From Elysia marginata (taxonomy: Eukaryota; Mollusca; Gastropoda; Plakobranchidae), in contig BMAT01005300.1 of the NCBI GenBank assembly GCA_019649035.1, positions 88,617-128,252 on the forward strand: a stretch of 39,636 nt of DNA. Reading direction: 5' to 3'. Position 1 is the stretch's first letter. Each line of letters starts with the position of its first letter. The notes below the pieces were generated by a model that was not told the origin of the DNA, did not search any database, and was given only the letters and a program-made list of their open reading frames with translations. Shown here in pieces: positions 1 through 10,612 of this stretch. The position numbers and the translations under genes are program-made.

Positions 1-138
1 CACGTTCAAAAGACGAGAGATAAATTCAAATAGTGAAGGTTATAGTTCAAAATCATAATCTTTTTCATGTTTTTCTATTTTTACAGAATATCTATGGCAC
101 CAGAACACGTGATAAAACAAAATTTGAACTCACTTTAC

Positions 139-219
139 GTGGCCCCTATCAGATGATAGACCATAGCCAGAGCGATAGGAGTCGGGAGGGAAGCCTTTGA
201 TCACTGTGTTCCCTCGGTG
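139..219 (-). CDS. Probable coding exon D6, internal or terminal
   Basis: Bases 219-139 form 27 codons in phase 0 after a good acceptor (TTTTGTATCCCCAG). They start HRGNTVIKGFPPDSYRSG and end LSSDRGH. A possible donor, GTAAAG, follows. If it is not used, the frame stops after two more residues (VK) with a TGA at 132-130. VIK, then RSGYGLSS, echoes VIK, then RSSYDLIS, of exon D2, which supports membership in the same gene. No AATAAA is visible on the minus strand between here and the window edge, so continuation to the left is a little more likely. It is short, so confidence is lower. Confidence 0.6.
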
Positions 220-550
220 CTGGGGATACAAAAGAAACTCAATAATAATTGACTGAATTGTCGTTTAGATTACAATAAATTGATCACTGACACTAGGTCA
301 TGTTTTCCGAAAGTTTACCGAGATGAAAAATAAAACAAAAGTATACTGACTATAATTATGTTGAATCTGAGTACACTTAATAGGTCCTATTCCAACTTTG
401 GTTTAAAATAGAAATGTTAATGTCCAGGACTCCATATTTCCCTTAAAGCTTTCACTTTTCATTAACCCGAATTTCTTCTTTAGGCAAAAGTTTAGGAGTA
501 TTAAAAGACTATCAGAATGTAGCTTTCTTGACTATAATAATATTCCTTAC
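220..550 (-). other. Intron between exons D5 and D6
   Basis: A short AT-rich intron of 331 bases, bounded by GTAAGG and TATCCCCAG on the minus strand. Nothing else was recognised in it. Confidence 0.6.
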
Positions 551-697
551 ATCTCTGAATTCATCAAGCGCCTTGAAGTCATCTCTGCCAATGTGGAGAC
601 CCTGCAGCTTCAGTCTGGTCTCATCGTCATAGCTCTGGCCAATGTGGAGTTTTGTGGTGTTGTAGTCAGGGGTAGGAGGGAAATTGGGACGGGCCAT
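551..697 (-). CDS. Internal coding exon D5 of unrecognised gene
   Basis: This 147-base exon (49 codons) is in phase 0 at both ends. A strong acceptor (CCCTCACCTTTCCGTGTTAG) sits directly before a Met codon, and the donor is GAT followed by GTAAGG. It starts MARPNFPPTPDYNTTKLHIG, continues SYDDETRLKLQGLHIGRDDF, and ends KALDEFRD. LHIG occurs twice 18 residues apart. The ending EFRD resembles the IRDRE and IRQRE endings of exons D1 and D2. Like exon D3 it begins with ATG immediately after the acceptor. A 5.3-kb intron separates it from exon D4, and small exons inside that intron cannot be excluded. Confidence 0.75.
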
Positions 698-1345
698 CTA
701 ACACGGAAAGGTGAGGGGGACAGGGTATTCGGCAACGGTTCCAGGGCATTTTGGAATCGGGGATCAGAAGTAGAACGGTGCAACGTTGTATTGCATGTTG
801 GGAACTCCAGGAAGTACATCACTTGGTTACTCTTTATTTTTTGTTAGGGGGTGAGGAAGCTCAAGTAGCAATGAAGCTAAGAGCTAGGTGAAATTTAGAT
901 TAGAGTTAGACCTCTAGAGATCTAGCGACATTCAGATGTCGTATTGGTTAACTTTAAATGACTTAGAAAAGCTGGGTGGTAAGGGGTGATTTATAATTAT
1001 GAATGAATAGGATCAAAAGCTAGTGAAGCCATTTATATAACAAGATCAGAGTTAACATAGTGTTTTATCGCAACTATGCATACGAGAAGGTCTATATTGT
1101 TAGAGGATCTGCACATTAGCAAGGCAGTTACGGAGCGACTCTAAGCTCACCGAGAGTTTTAGGGTTATCGAATATACCTGTCAAAGGGGAGTAGGCTTTT
1201 TCTATGAAATTAGAAGCCTAAATATTATGATTGTCTGAAAAGGGTCGAATAATTGGTTATCGATACATCACTAATAGTTAATTAGTTTTGCGTAGCCCTT
1301 TTGGATATCAGGGGATCGTTAACTAATGCGCGATTTAGATAATTG

Positions 1346-1424
1346 GGAATGCAGTAAGAGCGCAAAATTATTGTTCTCGCCCGCTCCCAAAAGGTATGAT
1401 AATTTGCGCTCTAACTGCATTTCC
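1346..1424. repeat. Short hairpin (inverted repeat), MITE-like
   Basis: The arms at 1346-1371 and 1399-1424 are about 26 bases each, nearly perfect inverted copies (core GCAGTAAGAGCGCAAA against GCAGTTAGAGCGCAAA), around a loop of about 27 bases containing TTCTCGCCCGCTCCC. A related but eroded hairpin lies at 27296-27402, which suggests a small nonautonomous element. Confidence 0.6.
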
Positions 1425-4400
1425 AATAAAAAGTTTGTGTATCAAATTAGAGTCATCAGGGGGCAGTTAAGATTCTGAGGTTAAGTAAATAGTGGCTGCT
1501 TCATGAAAACTGCCGCTAATTGGTTCTAAATTCAATAGTTTCTGTTAAAACGACTTATCTGTTATGGAATGGCTCTGACCTAAATCTACGCCTAAACTTG
1601 CAAAATACAATTTCTTCAACATTCTTAATTGCAAGTTGCGCATTCCTTTGTGTGGTTTTATAGGCAAAACGTATAACGCAGCTTTTAAAAAAAATTTCCA
1701 TTTAAATCGCCTTTGATACACGATTCCGCACCAATAGGTAGATTTAGGTCATTTTCATAGTTAGATCTAGATCAGTTATAGGCAACAAAGTCTCTTTCAA
1801 ATTGTATCTTAAACACCTAATCACTTTAACGGTTTAATTATTTTGAAAGGTTTTCTAGCTTGATGATCAAGGATGAAAATGAGTCAGCGTGGTTAAATCA
1901 GGTACAAATCCACATGTCTACGTCTACGTATTGAGCTTCCAAAATTAATTTTCAAAGATTAAACGAAATTTAACTAGTTTTTTTACATCCTGAGATAAGT
2001 CATTAAAAAAAGTTTATCAGAAAAAAAGTTTTAAATAGGCTCTAACTCAAAACTAGTACAAGCTGCTCTGCCTCATTTACCCTGTTGCTTCAAAAATCTA
2101 TGAAGTAAAAAAATAGTCACAAAGAACGAAATTAGAGCTGTGGTTCAAAGAAATCTTTCAAATCTGACGGCATCAAGCAAAGACAAATTTCAAGTTAAAA
2201 GCTGGAACCTCGTTGAAACACAAATGCCTTAAAAAGCCACGGATTACTTCTAGCATTGTGAAATTGTTTGACAAAAGAGGAACGTTAACGCAAAAGGTAA
2301 TTGAAATTAACAAAACTGAGTGTGCCAAGAAAAATCTTTGAAAAAAAGGGGAAGAAACTTAGTTTGAGAAACTTTGTATAAAAAGATTAAAGGCAACCTT
2401 TAAAAGAAGAGCAAAGCGTGTAGATCTAGATCTAGTGATTGTTTCTTTACTGCAGAAAAGAAGGTTACCTAGTATTTATGGTAAGTATTATTATATCATA
2501 CACAATGATATGAACTGAAAATTTTCCAAAGTAATAAAATAAGTCCTTGTCACAAAGTTCTTACGCATTTACCCCACAGACAATGTAGAAAATGGAAAGA
2601 GAAACCCTGAAAAGCAATTATGTCGAAGACCAAAGAACCTCCTATGGTCTTTTTATTACTGCAAAATTAAACCGCTTTCCTATTAATATAGAGACAAACG
2701 TGCCAAACACACTTAAATTTACTTTTAAAGAAATAAAAGACTGAAAAGCTAAAGAATAAAGATGTGGCTTAGAAATATAGCGTGGCGAAAAGATGATGAA
2801 TACGTATGCATGAGAGTGCCCGATGCGTCCTCACAATGCATATGACTGTATACTTTTAACGTTGGCAAAATCAAAGGTCAGACGAAGTGAATTGTCAAAA
2901 AGATTTGGTATGACGCTCAGAAGTTTAAAGACTCGAAACAATGGATTGTTTTTCATTTTTTTTGGCATCTGAGAACACTATTCAAAGAGACGACTGAGTT
3001 TGTCTCCCTAGTTAAATTTAAAGTACCTCGAGATTTTAACAAGACAAAAGAGAATGGTAGTGGTTCCTAGGCCTTTAAACTACACAAGAAAAGCAATAAT
3101 CTACGTACATAGGCATGCGCTAGGTATATCATTAATCAAGTGGCATCGAGTTTTTTAATATTGTTCCTTAATTCATGCACGAGTAATTACAACGAGAATG
3201 CAAAAATTATTACGAGAGTTGTATAGAATGCATTGACAAAATATTATATATAGGAGTGACAAGACTTGTAAGGCCATGTAGTAAAGCTGCGATATAAAAG
3301 TTAGCCTTTAAAGGTTTAATAATAACTCAATAAAAACAATGCAAAGTAATGATATATAACACAATTATATTGCAAAATGGTAATTTCATAATAAAAATCA
3401 TATGCACACTTTTTATCTGGAATTTCATAATCTAAAAGAAATACCGTCAGCTCATGATAATACCCAGAAATGAAGCATGCGACTTATTGGTAGAGCACTA
3501 GAAGTAATGCGCTTATATTCTCCAGAACGCTATACTTCTATAGCTTTTTGTTCGTTTGATCAGAGCTTATTACAGTTTTCTGGCTCTCAGTTTGGACATT
3601 GTTGGATTGTGTATGCAGAAGACGGCAGTTAAGGTGATATCCAATACAATTAGACTATAAGGCCTAGCAGCAGGAAGAGTATCCACACAAATCTATTTTT
3701 TAAAAAAGAAAGGTTTAAATACGCTCTGAAACCTCAAATGCTTCCTGTTGAAATGAGTATTCTATTACTTAAACATTTTCTCGTCTTCATGTTGGTCCCA
3801 AACATTGTTATTCATCTCAAAACTATTATAATAGAGCCTCTTACCTGGTATCGTCTAAAAGATGGAAGATTCAGCATGTCTTGAGACGCTTTCACATTAC
3901 CTGGACATTATGTTTGCCTATTGATCAATGTGGTGCCAGCAATACGTTTGTTGCGTTCTTTACACCAATAATAATACTTCGATAAATTAACATGAGAGGC
4001 AATTAAAAATAAGCCTATGCACCACAGGTTTATTAAAAAATAATGCACTTTAAAGCACAACGGCACCTGCAAAACGTCATGTATAAAATGTTCTCACTTA
4101 CTTCGATCAATATTCGATCTTAACGAATAACCATTCTTCCGTAAACAAAACCAAAGAACGGTCTCCTATGAGTAAGAATTGGGGACCATACTTTCAAGTA
4201 AGCTATCAACTTCTTCCAGTGAAAGGTGCAACGATCACATCAAATACTGTTGAGCGAAAACCCTTACCAAGGCATACAGCAACTCCCCTACAAAGGGCAA
4301 TTAATTAAACAGCAAGCAGAAAGCTTACTAGCCGACAAAAGAAAATTCTCTCTTGGAGCCAAGCAACCGGAAATGAACTCAAATCGTGCTTTGAAAGGTT

Positions 4401-4518
4401 GCGAGATTACAAATCTGAATGGAGAGTTAAGAGCCTGGAGTTTCACTTAACTTTCTTATCGTCGATCTGTTGTCCAGAGCCAGCGGAACAGTGGAAACAT
4501 GCGGCGACTGTTAGCTTG

Positions 4519-4587
4519 TTTCTTCTTCTTCTTCTTCTTCTTCTTCTTCTTCTTCTTCTTCTTCTTCTTCTTCTCCTTCTTCTTCTT
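4519..4587. repeat. (TTC)n microsatellite
   Basis: About 23 TTC units with one CTC interruption. As transcribed in the minus-strand gene this is a GAA run. Confidence 0.95.
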
Positions 4588-4658
4588 TTTGTCTCTCTTT
4601 CTTTTAATTCATTTCTCTTTTTATCACAGACTATAGGACTGTCCAAAATCATTTTTTG

Positions 4659-4679
4659 CTCGCTCTCTCTCTCTCTATG

Positions 4680-4711
<32 letters not shown>

Positions 4712-4755
4712 GCTCTCTCTCTCTCTCTGTTTCTCTCTCTCTCTTTCTTTCTCTC
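4659..4755. repeat. (CT)n-rich microsatellite
   Basis: An imperfect CT array with interspersed TCTG, TCG and TTT units. Confidence 0.95.
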
Positions 4756-4825
4756 AGTGTCATCTTTCTTTCGCTCCCTGAAAATTTCTCTCTGTCTTTA
4801 TTTGCTAGTTTTTCTGCCGCTCTAC

Positions 4826-4826
4826 A

Positions 4827-4884
<58 letters not shown>
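4826..4884. repeat. (TATC)n microsatellite
   Basis: About 14 near-perfect TATC units. Reading through it gives the artefactual peptide repeat of Tyr-Leu-Ser-Ile. Confidence 0.95.
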
Positions 4885-5980
4885 CACTTCTCTATTCCTT
4901 AAACAGTATTATCTGATTGTTCGAAAACTTTCTCAAAGCCAACTCCTGCATTTATTTTTAATTTTCTTTGTTGCGTGCACCTTTTTAGCTTAATAATAAA
5001 ACTATTTTCAAAAAGTTTCCTTTGACCGGCAGCATCGATTTTTATTTGTCTGTGTTGTTTACGCCCTTTTTTAACCTCCTTGCAATAATTTATCAGTAAA
5101 CTTCGCTCCCTTTCGTCTCCAGGCCATATTTCCGTTTTAATGCCTCATAATGAAATAGTCGATATTAGTATCGACCTATTATATTTGGACCTGTATGGAG
5201 CTGAAAAACTGGAATGTCATAAAGCCCTAAAAGTCGATTTATTGTCACTTGCGAATGAGAGCTATCTTCGTATCTTCGGACTTTTGGCGAGCTTTATAAA
5301 CGTGGAGGCTTTGCGGGCTTTATAACCGCTACAACAGTTACCGCTGCAGAGAAGTTGTGGAATCCAACACGGATGCCAAGTGTTTTTGCTGGGCGACTGA
5401 AATGCAGTGCAGGCAGCAATTGTTAAGCATGTTTATTTTGTTATAGACGTACATAATAGTGTCAAGATTGTTGTTCCTTAAAACAAAAGCTAATGAATGT
5501 GTGTGGTTCAAAATTTAGGAGGAGGAAGATTGCGACGTAAAGCTCCCTTAATCGTTTATCTTGTACAGAATACAAAATCGTTTATTGTTCACATGAGAAC
5601 ATTAAATAAGAGGGGAAACGTTGATCATAATCTTTTTTTTTTCTGCACAATACAGACTTAAGAATTACGTGTTTTTCTATTGAACCGTTCATTGCTCACC
5701 AAAACAAATCCATTTTACAATTTTAGATCACAATTCTACAACTACCTGTTTGCCCAGAAAGTATTTGCATTCCTTAAGTTTCATGCTCTAACTTTGCTTG
5801 GATAGACTGTAAAAATGAGGAAATTGCTTTTTTTTTAACTATGGCATAATATCTTTAGTCCACAATAGAGCTTCCCTGCAACCGAGACAAACAAAATAGG
5901 GGTTTGGGATTGAGGTAGATGGAATGGGCGCGTATAAGACTCTCTACTCTAATATTAAATACGAGAAAAGGCAGACTAAC

Positions 5981-6259
5981 ATTGGGTTCGTCCCAGGGCA
6001 TACGCCCCTTCAAGGCGCTTCCGGTCCTAGGGTCGGCCATTACGAGACCTTTTCCCTGGCCTGGCCTGTAGTAAGCTGGTGACGCAGGCGGCATAGGTGG
6101 CTGCTCGTGCAGTCTGCCCACAGGGGACACGGCTTCAGGCATCGCTTCTTCTGCTGGTGGTGCTGGTGGTGGTGGTGGTGGCGGTGAAGGTGGCTGGTGA
6201 TGGTTGGGGTGACTTCGGTCAGCTTCTGGCCCGTCTGGGTAGCTTTGGTTTGGAGGTCT
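5981..6259 (-). CDS. Internal coding exon D4, proline-rich
   Basis: This 279-base exon (93 codons) is in phase 0 at both ends. The acceptor is TTACAAAATAG, which has a weak pyrimidine tract, and the donor is AAT followed by GTTAGT. It starts RPPNQSYPDGPEADRSHPNH, has a run of seven prolines (QPPSPPPPPPPAPPAEEA), then PPMPPASPAYYRPGQGKGL and GSALKGRMPWDEPN. The proline run could bind SH3, WW or EVH1 domains; that is inference. YYRPGQGKG resembles LYRPAQGQG of exon D3. A longer open frame on the same strand with a His run is the out-of-frame reading of this CAC/CCA repeat. The weak acceptor makes the 5' border the least certain part. Confidence 0.7.
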
Positions 6260-6680
6260 CTATTTTGTAATATAATGATAAAAGACAAATAAAGTATGGC
6301 GTGCATGATAGGTGCATCCATGCAGTGCAAGGCATTGACCCCTAAGGTAACATAAAGATGCGCTGATAAATTAGGAAAAATACGGAAAGTTACACAAGTT
6401 ACTAGTTGGAAATTAAATGAGATGTAAGGACAAAAAGAAAAAAAAGATGTCCCAGACATGAAAGTTTAGTCGCAAAAAATGATTTCATCTCAACAAACGA
6501 TGAAAATACTATTTGCGAGAAAAGATAAACTTGATTTTACAGTACATTCTAGTTAAATGTAAAAACAACCTTTTCTATTTTCTTTGTTCGAAGCACCATG
6601 ATTTTCCATGTCCTCTGTGAAGAGTGCGCAGAAAACAACAACAAACAAATTAGCCCTAGAAAGAAAAATTATCAACCTAC
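6260..6680 (-). other. Intron between exons D3 and D4
   Basis: 421 AT-rich bases from donor GTAGGT to acceptor AAAATAG. No element was recognised in it. Confidence 0.6.
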
Positions 6681-6944
6681 GTTTGTCTCCTTGCCATAGC
6701 TTTGTGGTCTCGAAGGACTTTGCTCTCTATTATATCTGGTACTATTCTTGAGATCATCCCTAGGACCATCATCTTGATAATGACCTTTTCTTTGCTGTTG
6801 ATCTAGACCTTGACCGTGCCCTCGCCAATAACCTTGACCTTGGGCAGGTCTGTAGAGAGGCGAGTCTGGGACATGGCGGTGAGCCTTTATCGGGGAGCCA
6901 GGTGGAGGACTAAAGTCCCGGGGGTAGCCAGCGGCAAATGCCAT
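6681..6944 (-). CDS. Internal coding exon D3, Gly/Gln/Pro-rich
   Basis: This 264-base exon (88 codons) is in phase 0 at both ends. The acceptor is AAACCTTCAG directly before an in-frame Met codon, and the donor is AAC followed by GTAGGT. It starts MAFAAGYPRDFSPPPGSP, has HVPDSPLYRPAQGQGY (the same VPDSPLY as exon D1), then a Gly/Gln/His/Arg-rich stretch (GHGQGLDQQQRKGHY) and a polar end, SPSRPQSYGKETN. The low-complexity composition predicts disorder. An ATG at the exon start could also be a start if this exon were first, but the good acceptor and the shared phases favour an internal exon. Confidence 0.75.
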
Positions 6945-8039
6945 CTGAAGGTTTTATGAAAAAAATAAATACTCCATACTTAAGTGGTAAAGGTAAAGAA
7001 AATGTATCCGAAAATGCGTAATTTGGGTCTAACGTCTTCTTATTCTCTATGAAACTGGCGGGATATGGTTATAAGACACAGAGGCAACGTAATAGTGAAA
7101 ATCGATGAATGTGTGACTGTTGGGAGCGAAAGAGTTAATAAAAAAACAAATGTATTTAGCAGTAGCGAGAGAGTTAATATATTTTTGATGATTGTGCTGA
7201 TAGTTGACTGGGTATGCATGCTTTGACCTTCGTGTGGGAGTGAGTTTAATTTAGTGAGCGCGAATCAGCGGGTGTATATAATTTGGAGGACTTGCTGGAC
7301 TCGGGGCCTTGGATTGAAGCCGCGGAGAGGGACGTTAGAGGGACCTACGCCACCCTGTCAAGTACCCGTGCCAAGTGTCAGTGTCATAAGTATTTTGTAT
7401 CGGGGACCCTCGTGGTCGTTTTGTATTTCTCCATTTTTCTTAGTCCTTTAAAGTAATAAATGTAAAGCTGCCGTATGGTTTTAATTGAAACGCATGTTGA
7501 ATACGTCTCTGTTTTACATGTAACTACGTAGTAGCCAACTTATGAAAGGTTAAACCCTAACGCTTAGTTTTAGAGGGTCACCAATCCCTAACAGTGACCA
7601 TAAAGTTATTACGTTTAAACGGATCAAACCAGAATCTGTTACATCAAAATGTATGGCTAAAGATTTAAACTTTTACAGTCAACCCAAGTTTTAGTTTGTG
7701 TTTAATTTCAAAAGATTTTTTTTTGCTTGCGGAACTTTAACGTATTTGAATGTGTGCATACGTTGTACTTACAACAAACACTTGTTTTTCATTGAACATC
7801 AGTTAAGCATTTCATGAATACTCAGCTTTGGTCATTTCGACCTTTATTTCTCATCTCTCTGATGCTATTTAAATCTCTGTTCTGAGCGTTTTATAAGACA
7901 CTGCTATTTTTACACTGGGTTCCTATGGTTTCTCGGCGTAACCGATTCATCTCCATTTTCTTTTTTCAAAGATCACTACGTTATTATACTGACACTACCA
8001 GTTACTTCATGGTACTGTAATTGTACACAAACAGCTCAC
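6945..8039 (-). other. Intron between exons D2 and D3, carrying a solo LTR
   Basis: The donor is GTGAGC and the acceptor is AACCTTCAG on the minus strand. Most of its left half is the solo LTR at 7118-7593, in antisense orientation to the gene. The rest is AT-rich with nothing recognised. Confidence 0.65.
7118..7593 (+). mobile_element. Solo LTR (Ty3/gypsy- or BEL-type) with 5-bp target-site duplication
   Basis: The 476-base element begins TGTTGGGAGC and ends ATCCCTAACA, giving imperfect inverted TG...CA termini. It is flanked on both sides by GTGAC (7113-7117 and 7594-7598), a 5-bp duplication typical of LTR-element integration. Inside, in order, are a TATA-like GTGTATATAATTTGG near 7272, a GC-richer R-like region, and AGTAATAAATG near 7452 as a polyadenylation signal. 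No gag, pol or primer-binding site adjoins it, so it is a solo LTR left by recombination. A 65-codon open frame inside it is not a gene. Confidence 0.8.
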
Positions 8040-8174
8040 CTCTCTTTGTCTTATCTTGTCGAAGTCAGGGTCGCTGTCGAATCTTCGTGTGGGGATACCA
8101 GAGATCAGATCATACGAGGATCTGTTGTCATTCTTCACTGCATCCGGTTTGATGACTCCCCGCATTAATTTTAT
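8040..8174 (-). CDS. Internal coding exon D2 of unrecognised gene
   Basis: This 135-base exon (45 codons) is in phase 0 at both ends. The acceptor is CCATCTGCAG and the donor is GAG followed by GTGAGC. It starts IKLMRGVIKPDAVKN, contains RSSYDLISGIPTRR, and ends DPDFDKIRQRE. SSYDLIS and the terminal IRQRE match SSYNLIS and IRDRE of exon D1, so the exons look like diverged duplicates or share a short repeated motif. Phase allows joining either to exon D1 or to exon U3 at 27770. The function is unknown. Confidence 0.77.
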
Positions 8175-9574
8175 CTGCAGATGGCAAACAGAAGTTCTCT
8201 AAAGACAAGGCGGGATCGAAAACCAGAAGAAACTGAAGGATAAGGATACTAAATGGTCCAATGGAATGTATAGAACATTTGTTTAATATGTTGGATCTTT
8301 CGACTTATTGTTTTTATTTTGAGTTCATGTAAAAAAGGTCTATAAAATACTGTTTCCTTTTTTTTTTTTTTTGCAAGAAATACGCTTCGTTTTATAATAC
8401 ATCAGCATCAGTATTGGCGTGGCCCTCTTTTTGTTTTTGACCGAAGGTAGAAATGTTTGCATTTTTTATGTTTTTAAAGTCAATGTTAGAAATTGTTGTT
8501 GCTATTGCCGATATTTTAAACAGATTATTGGTCTCTTTTCGTTGGAATAACTAGGAATGCATTTTCTTTGCGATTAAAAAAAACCCTCCGTGGTAGAGTG
8601 AGAGAAAGCTCGTCCGGGTGCTTACTAGCAAAATTCGTCGCGGATCTGAATCCCTTACCTTAAGTGGTTAACCGAATATGTCTCAACTTCGACTCTGATT
8701 AAGGGCAACTTTTTTTCATTTTTTAAATCCATCGATCTGGATTTAGCAGGCCTAAAAACCATGTGCTCGAAATCCTGATCCCATTTCAGACTGTTTTTTT
8801 TTTCTTTGATACGAGTAAACATGCCATGAGGATGGACAGATAAAATGTTGAATAATTTATATTACACTCTTACAGAGTTAAAGAGATGCGGCAAAGCCAC
8901 GTTTAAAATTTTCCATTTCAGGTCCTACCAATCTACATTCATTCTTTTAACTGATTCAAAATTGATTATATGATGCCTGCAACTAAACAAAAATAGCCTT
9001 AGTGATCTCTTTAACTAAAAAAAAATTGCAATACTTTACCATGACTTTTTAAAAAATTGCTTTAAAGAACAGCTAGCGGTTGTATACAATGCTCACTTAG
9101 TATCAAGATTTGTAGAAACTCCCCACATTCAATGACCTTATCAAGCAGTTATTGAACTTCTCGTTCAAAGACATTCTCGTTGGACCTGTAAAACTACAAG
9201 GAGTACACATCTGAGCTCCTGGTGATTGATCGACCAATCAATCAATCAGTATGCGTGCCGCCGTGATCTAGTAGTAGACACCCGGCCCTGGATCTGGGAG
9301 GTCTGGGATTCGAGCCCTGTCTCGGCATGCTAGCGTTAAGCCCTTGGGAAAGGCTCTTTACAGAAATTTACTCACCTCACTCAGGCCTTAAAGGAATACC
9401 TGACTATAAGCAGTGAAATATCTTGTCAGTATGGTAGATTGATGCGCTTTAATTGCTGCGCTTTAATTGCTGCGGCACTGTGAGTACGGAAGGTATTTTG
9501 GTTGGTGATGGCCTGCATGAATCCAATGCATGTAAAGCACTAGTTTCTATGTTTTTGAGCTTTTGTGCACCCAC
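8175..9574 (-). other. Intron between exons D1 and D2, carrying a SINE
   Basis: 1.4 kb, donor GTGGGT, acceptor CATCTGCAG. It contains a SINE at 9256-9430 and a short tandem duplication of TGCGCTTTAATTGC at about 9443-9472. The rest is AT-rich. Confidence 0.6.
9256..9430 (+). mobile_element. tRNA-derived SINE (family with CCTTGGGAAAGGC core)
   Basis: A tRNA-like head has a B box GGGATTCGAGCCC at 9305-9317, followed by CCCTTGGGAAAGGCTCTTTAC at 9340 and a CTCACCTCACTCAGG stretch, then an apparently truncated tail. The same core occurs in the SINE at 28.9 kb and, reversed, at 26.4 kb. No clear target duplication was seen. Confidence 0.7.
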
Positions 9575-9820
9575 CTCCCTGTCCCTGATCGCCTCTATGT
9601 TCTCCTCCACTCTTGGCCTGTAGTTGGCAGCTCGCCTGGGACTGCCGCCGTACAGTGGCGAATCGGGCACGCCGTAGCGGTCATGAGAGATGAGATTGTA
9701 ACTGGACGTGTTGTTGGAACCTATCTGGTAGCTTGGGCCTGGGTGGGCCATTGTGCTTGATGCTGTTGCTTCTGAAGATGCTGTTAAACTGAGTCCTCAC
9801 ACTGGTCGTTTAGTTTGAAA
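9575..9820 (-). CDS. Alternative or separate first coding exon (exon D1) with 5'UTR
   Basis: Coding starts at the ATG at 9751 and ends at 9575, 59 codons, phase 0, with donor GAG followed by GTGGGTGC. Bases 9752-9820 are 5'UTR after a strong acceptor (long pyrimidine tract, then TCATTCCCCAG). An in-frame TGA in the UTR upstream of the ATG supports this start. The protein begins MAHPGPSYQIGSNNTSSYNL and contains ISHDRYGVPDSPLYGG, then an Arg/Glu-rich end, VEENIEAIRDRE. It is polar and probably disordered, with no signal peptide. It is either the first coding exon of a separate gene or an alternative start of the gene whose other start is at 30.04 kb. The noncoding first exon was not identified. 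Confidence 0.78.
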
Positions 9821-10238
9821 CTGGGGAATGACAAGGAGTAAAGAAATAAGTGTTATAATGTTAGGGTAGGCGGCCGAAAACGAAGAAAGGTGCGTGGTCC
9901 ATAGGAAAGATATGTAGGATAGAAAAATAATGGTCTTGGGTCGCGGTCTTAAAATGACGTAAAGATGAAGCGGGAAAAAATCGGTAGATGTGTTGGAAAG
10001 GATCAGATTTGTAATTTATAACATTACGTAAAATAATGTAACTTAGCTAAATAAACAACTTACACGGTTCTGCATGAAAAGCACTTAATCAACAAGGTAA
10101 AAAAGTAGAAAGATGTTTGCAGAAAAGAGATTAGTGTGATGTACATTTCGTCAATAAATATGATAATTCAATCTTGATAGAAAAAACTGCAGCTTTATAA
10201 AGTTTAATGAGTATGGATGTGGAGATGTCGATCCAATA
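9820..10238 (-). repeat. Local tandem duplication, copy 1 (contains 5'UTR acceptor)
   Basis: Shares long stretches with 10250-10612, including GGAATGACAAGGA(G/A)TAAAGAAATAA, GCCGAAAACGAAGAA, GTAGGATAGAAAAATAA, and later TTATAACATT and TATGGATGT(G)GGA. On the minus strand the copy ends at the acceptor TCATTCCCCAG used by exon D1. Confidence 0.8.
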
Positions 10239-10249
10239 TAAGATTACTT

Positions 10250-10612
10250 TAAACCTGAGGAATGACAAGGAATAAAGAAATAATTGTTGTATTGTGAGGG
10301 TAGGCCGAAAACGAAGAAGTGTGCGGAGTACATAAGTATGTAGGATAGAAAAATAACGGTCCAGGGTCGCGATAGCAAATAAGTTATAACATTTTACAAA
10401 ATAGCCTGGCTCAGATGAATAAATAGTTTACACGCTCTGAATGAAAAACACTTAACCAATAAGATAGAAAAGAAGGAAGAATTTTTCAGAAATCAAAAGA
10501 CATTTGTATGCATTGATTCAATAAATACGATAAATAATTTTAATCTTTACAGAAAAACTACACCGTAACAAAGTTAAATAAAATTAATGTGGATGTGGGA
10601 TGTGCATCAGGC
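10250..10612 (-). repeat. Local tandem duplication, copy 2 (with duplicated acceptor)
   Basis: A diverged copy of 9820-10238 with about 55 internal bases missing. It keeps an acceptor-like TCATTCCTCAG on the minus strand (AG at 10255-10256), so it could serve as an alternative splice acceptor. Confidence 0.78.

Larger units (their letters stand above)
698..5980 (-). other. 5.3-kb intron between exons D4 and D5
   Basis: An AT-rich intron running from donor GTTAGT to the acceptor at 698. It holds a short hairpin repeat (1346-1424), a block of microsatellites (4519-4882) and unique-looking sequence. A 61-codon open frame at 5140-5325 on the plus strand has no recognisable homology or splice context and is not called. 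Small phase-0 exons could be hidden here. Confidence 0.55.

Noticed and set aside
593..847. 84-codon plus-strand frame
   Set aside because: It is antisense to exon D5. The minus strand has the splice sites and motif similarity to the other exons.
4399..4993. Long plus and minus open frames with poly-Leu, Ser-Leu and Tyr-Leu-Ser-Ile repeats
   Set aside because: They are translations of (TTC)n, (CT)n and (TATC)n arrays with no independent coding sign.
6040..6459. 139-codon minus-strand frame with a His run
   Set aside because: It is an out-of-frame reading over the proline exon and its intron. The gene frame is set by phase-0 neighbours.
7254..7451. 65-codon plus-strand frame with CxxP-like segments
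   Set aside because: It lies entirely inside the solo LTR and spans its TATA-to-poly(A) region.
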